DNA from: Micropterix aruncella
Taxonomy: Eukaryota; Arthropoda; Insecta; Lepidoptera; Micropterigidae
Direction: 5' to 3'
Assembly: GCA_944548615.1 (NCBI GenBank)
Contig: OX155954.1
Coordinates: 2,399,335-2,463,334, forward strand
DNA: 64,000 bases
A program made the translations under genes and the position numbers. This document shows positions 55,206 through 64,000 of the stretch, one piece after another (position 1 is the stretch's first letter; each line of letters opens with the position of its first letter). The notes under the pieces were generated by a model, which had not been told where the DNA came from, did no database searches, and worked only from the letters and a program-made list of their open reading frames with translations.

Positions 55206-55699
55206 AAGGGCTTGTTTCGTAATTAGTTAGTAGAGGTTTAGTAGCGATAGTTAGGTGTGACTCTGAATAAAACCTAAACCTCTGAATAAAATATATTCAG
55301 GTGTCTCTTCTGAACAAATCCTAAATATTGCAATTCTACTTCTGAACAAATCGATATTACTTCTGGACAAATCTCAAATCTTAAACATTGCTATTGTATC
55401 ATAGTAAATACACAAACAAACCTACTTATTTATTATTAATATAGTGTACTTTTTTAGTTTTATCTCTATTTCATTATTATTATTTTAATATTATATCTAT
55501 TTGTATTTTAATTGCTTAGTTATTCGATTAATTTTATTTGAGTACACATCCTGATTTCGAGTGCCAATAAAACCAATACGATAGAATGTTGTAAAGGTGC
55601 TCCTAAACAGGCCACATTTTCACTGCAATATGTGGCTGCAATGCAGTTGCTGGCAACATTGCTAGCAATACGAGCTATACTATGCAATAATCCAATCCT

Positions 55700-56312
55700 C
55701 CTCCAGAATCTAATCTGAAGCTTTCATGATTATTGAGAAAGGTTTTGTAGTGGAGTGTTTTTTGCCTTCAGAGCCGTCCCGCACAAACTGTATTGGGGAT
55801 TTGGAGGGTACTATCAGACCCTTGTTGGCACGAGCCATTGAGAGGCTAATTAACCTCACGAATAACAGCAAGGACTTTGTCGTGACAGTAAGTGTATCGT
55901 CCTTGATCTAAGGCCACCTTGCAGCCAGCTAGAATACGTCTAGCTGTGCAAGGGGTATTGCTACAAAGAATAGCTATCCTCAGAATAGCTTTAACGAGCG
56001 AGGTTACTGGGGTCGGAAATGTATGCTGAAAGGCATTTAAATAAAATTTAAGTATCTCTGGCGTCCAGTCATAGAGCATTACCTTCCAGTGCATTGGAGG
56101 AGGAATGCAAAAGTCCCCAATTGTTGTCCAATCATTCCGGCATTGAAGGCCAATAGCATGAACCATGCTGTTGTTGTCGTAATCTCCTCGCAAAAGAGAC
56201 TTCTTCGAGCTCACATCGCTTATGGTTGTACTTCCACAGTGCCAGTGCCCTTCTGGCTTATTCCAGCAAAGAACTTTTTGTGTAAGTCTATAGTTTATAT
56301 GATAGATCATAT
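55700..56312 (-). mobile_element. RLE retrotransposon fragment, inverted
   Basis: Minus-strand reading: SKKSLLRGDYDNNSMVHAIG, LQCRNDWTTIGDFCIPPP, LYDWTPEILKFYLNAFQ, then in shifted frame CSNTPCTARRILAGCKVALD and VLAVIREVN. It matches 60908-61430 of the RLE element with frameshifts near the zinc knuckle. Its His-to-Arg change in the knuckle (TARR for TARH) marks it as decayed. Confidence 0.85.
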
Positions 56313-56319
56313 AAGCCGT

Positions 56320-56854
56320 AGCCCCACATTAGTGTGAGTTAAGAACTCAGGATCACCCACACAATTGTGTGGGCAATATCTAAAAATATTATGGCACTCC
56401 TCGATGGTTGAATACGTCTAGGAAGAAAAGGAATGCAGGATAGGACAGGGATAGGTCAACCCTTAAACGAATAGTCATTATTATTCGGTAAATGACAATA
56501 TTCCATAAATCAAATGTGGTTCCGTTTGCATAAAAAAAAATACAATGGCAAAAGCGGAAAGAGGAAATGCAAAATTTTATGGAAATTTTGATTCGGTCTG
56601 TTGTTTTTTTTTCATGTACTTACGCTGCTGCGGATTAATATATATTTTTTCTTTTTTTCTAATATTTATTGAAAAGTTTGGATAAATTATATATTTCATT
56701 ATTATTTACACCTCAGTGACACATTTGATCGTATCGTTTAGTAATCTGTTCATAACTTTCATATTCTCTTTCTTTTAATTTTAAGTCTCTCACTCTATAT
56801 AACAGAATTTAATGTTCAATTTTAATGCCAATATTTAATATGGGAACTGCATTT
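56320..56854. other. Intergenic, no feature seen
   Basis: AT-rich sequence between an RLE fragment and an X copy. Confidence 0.4.
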
Positions 56855-57085
56855 CTTCTACGACCACATTTTAAGACAATTTATTTTTTATTAGCATTTT
56901 ACTACAACGTTTAAATAATTTATTGTACATCGTAGTCCTGTCCATCCTAGAACGGGTTAGTCCCAGTTGGGTGACAGAATCAAATAAGCACGAGGTTAAG
57001 GTTTTGCTATTCGGTTCCTGTTATTTTTGTAGCTAATCATTGTTTTATAGAAATTAATTGTTAATAATTAAAATAAATAAATATT
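56855..57085 (+). repeat. Repeat X, diverged 3' half
   Basis: tctacgaccacattttaaga, tagcattttacta, cctgtccatcctagaacggg, gtcccagttgggtgacagaa and a final (AATA)n tail follow the order of X, with 50-60 bp missing between the first blocks. Confidence 0.8.
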
Positions 57086-57840
57086 AATTTACAATATAGT
57101 TACTTCTTGTGGGATATCATAAGGAAACCCGAAACCAAATTGGTTAGTCAATCTCTAGTTATAAAATAATATTATATTTTGTATGGTATTCAAAAGATTT
57201 GAAGTGATTTAGATGTGAACTATTGGATAAAGGTAAAATATTACCCACCAAATACGTTTCTCACATGATATTTATGTAAAATATTTCCAATCAATTATTA
57301 TATAAAGGTAATATACATTTATATTATTACATCTTTATTTCCCAACAAGGAAATAATTTGAAATAATAATAATAACTCTACAAAATAGCCAATTTTCAAC
57401 ATAATTTTTAATTTTGATGATTTTTCTTTGACATTCGTTTAAGAGATAAAGAGCTAGATTCTTGAAGAGAAATAATGTTTCTTGAATGACTATTTGAAGG
57501 TGAGCAGCGACAGTTCTCTTCTGAGGGTAGCTGGTTCCATAAGTGGGCTGCATAGACAGTATAGAACTGTGAATATGAAGACGATTGATGTTTTGGAATA
57601 GAAAGTGTATTCTGGCTTCATCGGAGTGGCAACACTTGACTCAAAAAAAAGTGAAGTTGAAGTTAAGCAGGTGAGGTGAGATTGTAAAGTACATATTGAA
57701 TATTTTAGGAAAACACATCGATATTTCAGGACTGAGACGGGTCTTTCGAAAAAATACCTCATTCAGTGAGTAATTAGTAAAGAAAGAACGGAAATTGAAT
57801 GAATCCTCATATTTCAAAAATAACACATGTATACATTATT
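57086..57840. other. Intergenic, no feature seen
   Basis: AT-rich sequence without repeats or coding content. Confidence 0.4.
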
Positions 57841-58001
57841 AGTTTTTAATTAGTGACGTCCTTATAGTGGGTAAATCAGTAGAAAAACTTTTTTTTTAAT
57901 TTAAAAAAAAAACATATTTTTATTTCTTTGAAAATTTATCAAAAGTTGTTTAGTGTGTCGTACTGATTCACCCACTACTAGGATGTCACTAATTAAAAAC
58001 T
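57841..58001. mobile_element. MITE with about 40-bp terminal inverted repeats
   Basis: Ends agtttttaattagtgacgtc, tagtgggtaaatcagta and, read inward, gagtttttaattagtgacat, tagtgggtgaatcagta. The inside is A/T-rich. It shares the gtccttnnag...aatcagta ending with the MITEs at 14513, 38320 and 43605. Confidence 0.85.
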
Positions 58002-58921
58002 CACCCTGCACACACATAAGTTAACCCAGTTGTTACTGAAACTTTTTTTATGTCATATCACAGTAGATTTTTAATATTATTATCTTGATGCATAAAGAAA
58101 ACATGGAAAAATACCAAAAAAAACTGACTTTTCAGTAAAGCTCGGAAAATGCGGATCGTTTTAACGATCAGTAGTAATAGGCAGGTAGGTTAATGCACAT
58201 ATAACTACTACTTTATCGATTGTATCCTATTTTAAATTAAAGAAACACAGTTATTACTATGAAAAAGGTTTTATTATTTATCTATCTATATAATCTATAA
58301 TCTATCTCAGTCATAAATTTATAAAAACGTGTTTGAAATAAATTTCAATTCCAAGCTTATTTGTAAACACTACCGTTTTGAAGATATAGTAAAAGTTAAT
58401 TACGCTAATATGAATTAAAAGAGAAAACCACTTCAAAATTATGATCATAAGATAATTATCTATGCACCGAAACACTGTCAAACGATCACTGCGGCGATTG
58501 GTAAACAATAAGCAAAAGTTATCATCTGCTCGTTAATATTTTTAAATTGAGAGTATTCCCCATACTTTTTTTTGATCTTTATAACGATGATCGGTCTTTG
58601 TAAATGGGTTAAACACCTCATATCTCTGACAATATAAATTACCTATTTTTATGAGATTAAATTTAGGTTTTTATTTTTATTATGTATTTTTACTTTGTAA
58701 GTTGGACTTATTTTATAATTATTTACTAAGTACCTACTACTTTTATTATTTAATGATTATTTTGATTTATAATTTTGTTTGTTTGTTTGTTTTATTTTAC
58801 TATAACAATTTCGTAACCATTTTGATCTTAGCTCCCCTTCCCTCCTCTAAAATTCCCTTCACTTGCGAAAGAGGACTGGGAATTTCATAATAATAATTTA
58901 ACTTCTATTCCTGACCACTCT

Positions 58922-59569
58922 GTGAACCGTAATGCCCCTGCCAGCGTCCAGCTGTCATCCTTCCAGGTGGCGGTCCATGAATACTTCTCGGGTGTTTACC
59001 CAAAATCTACCCATGTCGACCCGGTTCACAGAGAAAACGCATTTAAGGCAAAGCTCCGTAGGCAAAAGCGGCTACTTCGTCGCCAGTTACGTGAAGCCAA
59101 GAAAGCCGGGGATAAAGCCCTCTGCCACAACTTCTCGCGCGCGTACCGCTCTATACTAAAACTCATACAGAGCGTAGCAACGCAAAACGACAAGCGCAAG
59201 GCAGCATTTCTCAAATCCAAAGAGGAAGCCCGGTTCGACAAAAACCGTTTTAACTACAGCAAAACGGTTTTGTCTGCCGCCAAGGGAAAAATCCAAATCC
59301 CGGAAGATATGGCCACGGAATACTTTTCGACCACGTATGAGGACCCAATGCAACTCCATAATTACAGCCCTCCGCCGGGCATTACACCTCCGCCCCTGCC
59401 TACGATAGCTTTTGCTTCTCAACCTCCATCACTAGATGAGATTCTTAATCAAGTAAAGAGGAAGCCGTCGGGCTCTACTCCGGGTCCCGATGGTATTCCC
59501 TATTTAGTATACAAAAAATGCCCCTGCCTTCTGCAATATTTAGGATCCATCTTCCGAAAAGCGGTGTAG
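58922..59569 (+). pseudogene. RLE element ORF, pre-RT and start of RT
   Basis: Basic region FKAKLRRQKRLLRRQLREAK, then YFSTTYEDP, and RT motif 1-like RKPSGSTPGPDGIPYLVYKK. The frame stops at 59567; the following sequence (GVVPQNFGRAIVILIPK) continues in another frame from about 59555, so a small deletion lies there. Confidence 0.8.
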
Positions 59570-60813
59570 TCCCACAGAATTTTGGCCGAGCGATAGTCAT
59601 CTTAATTCCGAAGGTCCCAGTTTGCACCGGACCAAAGGACGCTCGGCCCATTGCTCTCACAGACACTGTGGCCAAAATCTTTTTTAGCATAGTCCACACG
59701 AGGATGAGCAAATTCATGCACCGGAATGAGTACCTTGGAGTATCAGTTCAAAAAGGCTTCATGCGCGGCGTCTCGGGCTGCCTCGAGCACAACTCTCTCC
59801 TGGCTGCTGCCATCAGGGATGCGAGACAGCACGAACTCCAAATCAATGTATGCTGGCTCGACCTAGAGAATGCCTTTGGGTCAGTCCGACACAGTCTCCT
59901 CCACTTTGCACTCCGCTGGTACAACTTCCCACCAGTCGTGCGTGACATTGTAGCCTCCTACTACAACTGTCTGACTTTCCATGTTAAAACGCAAGAATGG
60001 ACTACCCGCTCTATACCATATTCAATTGGACTATTTCAGGGCTGTTGCCTCTCCCCGACGATTTTTAATATAGTTTTTAATATACTTCTGGAAAGCCTGA
60101 GCCAGTTTGACAGGAAGTGGGGCTACCGTTTTAAAACAGACGGCCAATACACCTCGTCGTGCCTCGCTTTTGCCGACGACCTAACTTTCATCACCAGAAG
60201 CCCCAAGCAGCTTTCCCTGCTATTACAGAAAGTGGAGCTTTTCTGCGACTGGTCAGGCTGTATAAAAGTGAAGCCCTCCAAATGTTTTTGCCTTGGACTC
60301 GCCCGCATGGGCACAAAATTTACATCCTATGACCCCAAATTGGTCTATAAGGGCTCTAATATCTCCCTTATAGACCCAAACAATCATTTCAAATTCCTCG
60401 GCAGAAAAATCACCCATCAGGGAAAAGACGTCTCGGGCGATCATGTTATAGAGCATTTCAAAAGTTGCCTGGCGAAAATAGATGCCTTGCTAATTTCTGG
60501 CCCTCGTAAGGCCTGGATCTATGACAATTATCTAACGTCACATTCGTCATGGCCCTTTCTTATTTACGATTTTACCAAAACCCAACTGTCCCGTCTAGAT
60601 GCACTGGTGACAGCTAGTTTAAAATCCTGGCTGTCCTTAGCCAAACCAGCTGACCCCTCGACTCTCTTCAGGTCCAAACAAAATTTTGGGCTAGCGCTTA
60701 AACTGCCCTCTCTGCTCTACGCCAACTCCAGAATAACCAAAAATTCGATTCTGTGCAATTCCAAAGATCCGGCAATATCGAAGCACGTAATAAGTGGCGT
60801 AATAAGCAAATGA
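59550..60813 (+). pseudogene. RLE element ORF, RT palm and thumb
   Basis: RT blocks: DARPIALTDTVAKIFFSIVH, VQKGFMRGVSGCLEHN, VCWLDLENAFGSVRHSLLHF (catalytic Asp), SIGLFQGCCLSPTIFNIVFN, LAFADDLTFI (catalytic FADD), KPSKCFCLGLA, HFKFLGRKI. The frame stays open for over 400 codons and stops at 60811, followed by two more shifts before the next block. Confidence 0.85.
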
Positions 60814-60907
60814 ACTACAAGCCCGCGTAGACTTCCACAAAAGGTTCCTTACTGGAATCAGCCAGAATGGGCCTGGTCTGGGGTATGGCAGTACAACCAC
60901 GAGCGAC

Positions 60908-61822
60908 GTGGACTTGAAGAAGTCTCTTTTGCGGGGAGATTACGACAGCAAGAGTATGGCTCATGCTATTGGCCTTCAATGCCAGAATGATTGGACAACA
61001 ATTGGTGACTTTTGCATTCCGCCTCCAATGCACTGGAAGGTAATGCTCTATGACTGGACGCCAGAGATGCTGAAATTTTATTTGAATGCCTTTCAGCAAA
61101 CACTTCCAGACCCCAGTAACCTCGCTCGTTGGAGCTTTGCCGAGGATAGTTCTTGTCCCCTCTGTAGCAATACCCCTTGCACAGCTAGACACATTCTAGC
61201 TGGCTGCAAGGTGGCCTTAGATCAAGGACGGTACACTTACCGCCATGACAAAGTTCTCGCTGTTATTCGCGAGGTAATTAGTCTCTCAGTGGCTTGTGCC
61301 AACAAGGGTTTAACAGTATCCTCCAAACCCCCAATACAGTTTGTGCGGGATGGCTCTAAAGGCAAAAAACATTTAACTACAAAACCTTTCTCAATAATCG
61401 AGAAAGCTACAGATTGGATTCTGGAGGTTGATTCGGTCTCTAAGCAGTATAAATTCCCTGAAAGTCTCGGATGCACAGCCCTCCGTCCAGATATAACTCT
61501 TTACTCTCTATCTCGGAAGGTGGCTCTTATCGTAGAATTAACTGTTCCATGGGAATCAAATATCCCAAAAGACCACGAGTACAAATTAAATAAATACCAT
61601 GATCTTGCAAATGCCGTAACCCGGAACGGCTTCACTGTTCACCTTCACGCGGTGGAAGTTGGCGCTCGTGGCCTGCCAGCTAAATCTCTATTTCACCTCT
61701 TTAAAGATCTTGGCCTTTCCAGAAAAATAATCAACTCTTTCTTAGAAAAATTATCTAAAACTGCGATTTGCGCATCTCAAATTCTATGGCTTCGAAGGGG
61801 GAGTGAATGGGTGGCAAGGTGA
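60908..61822 (+). pseudogene. RLE element ORF, CCHC knuckle and restriction-like endonuclease
   Basis: 304 codons in one open frame. CPLCSNTPCTARHILAGC (C-X2-C-X8-H-X4-C) is followed by the nuclease signature: RPDITLYSLSRK, then VALIVELTVPWESNI, then DHEYKLNKYHDL. This matches the PD-(D/E)xK type seen in R2-group elements. It ends LWLRRGSEWVAR. The nuclease would cut target DNA for target-primed reverse transcription. The catalytic residues look intact here, though upstream frames are broken. Confidence 0.85.
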
Positions 61823-62119
61823 ACGCTCACATGTGGCAAGACAGCTGTCCTAAACCTACCACAGCCGGTTCGTAAGTCCGGAATCCACTGCTCACCCCCC
61901 AGAAGTGTAAAAAAATGGTATTATGATGGGCCCGACTCCGGTCGGTGAATTCCATGGCAGCTCCGTTTGTATTTATTATTGGAACCCATAGATTATAAAA
62001 CAGTCGGTGTGTATGTGTTTATTTATATGTATATGAGTAGGTACCTCAATATCAAAGGCAGATATTTGCCACCCAGGTCAAAATTGAATTAGAAATGAAT
62101 TCTAATAAAATTTTCGTTC

Positions 62120-62480
62120 TCTTTCGTGTATGTTATTGTGAATGTGTATGTGTATATGTGTATGTGTGTATGTGTATATGTGTGTATGTGTATGTGTGTA
62201 TGTGTATGTGTATGTGTGTGTGTATGTGTATGCGTATGTGGATATGTGGATATGTGGATATGTGGATATGTGCACATGTACACATGTTCTCATGGACACA
62301 TGTTCTCATGGGCACATGTTCTCATGCACACATGTGCACATTGTACATGTACACATGAACACATGTGTACATGTGAATGTGCACATGTGTATGTGGATAT
62401 GAGTATATTGGATATGTGTATATTTGTATATAAATATATGTGTATGTGGATATGTGTATATTTGTATATAAATATATACA
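62120..62480 (+). repeat. TG-rich microsatellite
   Basis: About 360 bp of (TGTA)n/(TG)n/(TGGATA)n/(CACATGT)n. Long open frames across it are low-complexity artefacts. Confidence 0.95.
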
Positions 62481-63129
62481 CACATGCATATAAATATAAA
62501 ATCACCTATTTGAACTAAATATTTAGTAGAACACAAACCTCACAATGTGGCAGATATTGAGTAGGTACTAAATTACCCAAAATGATTCTTTTATATACAT
62601 TCATGAAAATAAATATCATAGAACTCTAAAACTGACTGAAGTTTTACAGTTTAAAGATATTGAAAATCGTAAATTAGAACTGAAAATGCACGGTGGCCAT
62701 AATTAATTGTCTTGGTATAATATATGATCATGCATAAGTAATAAATATATACATGTTGTAACCATGTAGGTATATTTACACAAAACAGGTATCACAAATA
62801 ATATACAACTCATTTATACATGTTTTAATCATGTTATATTCTTATACAAGATTAAGATTATACATGTTATATTCTTATGTAAGTTATATTCTTATACAAG
62901 ATTTTTACATCAAGATTAAAACTCATAATGGGGGATCCTAAAAATCCGGAGAAAATGAGGAGAGCCTGAGGACCTGTCTCGTTTTGCTCAATCATTTTAT
63001 ATAAACTTAATAATAGTAATTAATATTATAAGGTTATTATGTTATTAATATAATATAGTTAATATTATAAGTTACAATTTAAGGTATTTTATATAATGCA
63101 TAGAGATATGACAAGATTATTGCAGTTGC
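62481..63129. other. Intergenic, AT-rich
   Basis: Contains short repeats of ttatattcttata (62830-62900) and no gene. Confidence 0.4.
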
Positions 63130-63575
63130 AGGTCTGATTGTAAAATAACAAACAATAACATTCCTACCCACATAGAAAAATAGTTTGGAAGACCTTAGGT
63201 GGATATATAGGTATACAGAACCTTGTTCTACTACATTCTAACAGGAATGTATATTTGTAATACCTAGAATACACAGTGATTATGATACAATAGTCTAATT
63301 ATTAGGAGGGAGGGGGGCTAGACAACCGAGACATACTAATTGTGTAGGTATTTGATTTTTGGAATTATTTGTAAAATAATAAACAATGAAATTCCTACCG
63401 ACAAAATATTTTTGGAGACCATAGGTGGTTCAACAACGAACCTTGTTCTACTGAATTCTAACAGGAATGTTTATGTTTATTACCTAGATTAGTGATGATA
63501 CAGAGTCCAATTATGGGGGGAGGGGGGTCCAGGAAGCTAAGACATACTAATCTTGTAAGTATTTGTTATCTTTAT
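63130..63575 (+). repeat. Two-unit tandem duplication (about 220 bp each)
   Basis: Shared blocks in order: tgtaaaataa...aacaatga, attcctacc, tttggaagacc/tttggagacc, aggtgg, aaccttgttctact, attctaacaggaatgt, tacctagat, gtccaattat, gggaggggggt and acatactaat. Unit 1 is about 63138-63362, unit 2 about 63366-63575. Confidence 0.8.
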
Positions 63576-63777
63576 ATTAGGGTATCAGACTTGTTTTACT
63601 TTAAGATTTGAATTATTCACAAATATCACTTGTGATGAAGATCAGTTTTATTTCTTCTACACATTTCAAAATGTTATTTTATATTAAGGGATGTTTAACA
63701 CGGGGTAACCGTAACCGTATGAATGGTCATGAATCGATCTTCATCAAGATATCAAGTTTTTAATAACTTACACTTTA

Positions 63778-63905
63778 GTGACTAGTAACTAGTATCTAGT
63801 TAGTTTAGTTAAATAGTAACTATTAGTTATTAATGGTTACTATTAGTAAGTAAATTAGTAACTATTAGTAAGTTAGTTAAATAGTAACTAAAGTTATTTT
63901 TATGG
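63778..63905 (+). repeat. TAGTAACTA satellite-like block
   Basis: At least eight imperfect copies of tagtaacta/tattagta in 125 bp near the right edge. Confidence 0.85.
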
Positions 63906-64000
63906 TTATTTTTTGAGTGGTAGTGTACTTACCTTTTTTGATTATTTCTTTTGTTTACTACTGTACTACTACTTTTTTGATTATTATTTTTTAATGAAAA

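Larger units (their letters stand above)
58850..61860 (+). mobile_element. RLE-type non-LTR retrotransposon, 5'-truncated
   Basis: One long coding remnant with RT, CCHC knuckle and C-terminal restriction-like endonuclease. This domain order (RT then RLE, no N-terminal APE) defines the R2/R4/NeSL/Hero group. The N-terminal DNA-binding fingers expected of that group are not present, so the element is truncated. A 3' end beyond 61860 is not placed. Confidence 0.85.

Noticed and set aside
57490..57826. Minus-strand frames of 60-90 codons
   Set aside because: AT-rich chance frames with no homology or splice support.
62089..62536. Several overlapping frames of Met/Cys/Val or His/Thr repeats
   Set aside because: Translations of the TG-rich microsatellite on both strands.

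Overview
This is a stretch of an arthropod nuclear genome, almost certainly an insect. The evidence is spliced host exons with GT-AG borders, AT-rich introns, and dense remnants of non-LTR retrotransposons and DNA transposons. The insect order cannot be fixed from the window alone.

Two host genes lie head-to-tail on the minus strand. Upstream (high coordinates) is the orthologue of MEP-1, a seven-zinc-finger nuclear repressor. Its coding exons run from 51505 down to 32557, and two short candidate terminal exons reach 30312. Downstream is mitochondrial 4-aminobutyrate aminotransferase (GABA transaminase). Its coding exons 1-5 lie at 27549-27492, 27416-27289, 7980-7813, 5476-5198 and 2371-2211; the C-terminal half, with the catalytic lysine, is off the left edge. 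Phases agree at every junction between confident exons. The genes are about 2.8 kb apart. MEP-1 acts in chromatin repression and GABA-T in mitochondrial GABA catabolism; nothing in the sequence links their functions.

The introns are mostly mobile DNA. GABA-T intron 2 is 19.3 kb. It holds a 5.8-kb two-ORF CR1/Jockey-type element inserted into an older 481-bp repeat (here called X, which also has an intact inverted copy), several MITEs, a broken PIF/Harbinger transposase with an open three-exon MADF-BESS partner gene, a large palindrome, an RT fragment and a mariner remnant. MEP-1 introns hold a 3.2-kb Jockey-clade element with an unbroken RT reading frame and a 10-bp target-site duplication, two related piggyBac-like elements, a pogo-like element, a PIF derivative carrying a MADF exon, a Penelope-type hammerhead-like motif and a fragment of an RLE retrotransposon.

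Upstream of MEP-1 (51.6-64 kb) there is no host gene. The region holds two degenerate Tc1-like elements, a truncated RLE-type non-LTR retrotransposon (58.85-61.86 kb) with an inverted fragment of itself 3 kb away, a TG-rich microsatellite and a local tandem duplication.

The most notable items are the RLE family (three copies), the nested CR1-in-X structure, the open MADF gene beside a dead transposase, and the hammerhead-like hairpins. Element clades were assigned by reading motifs, not by database search.
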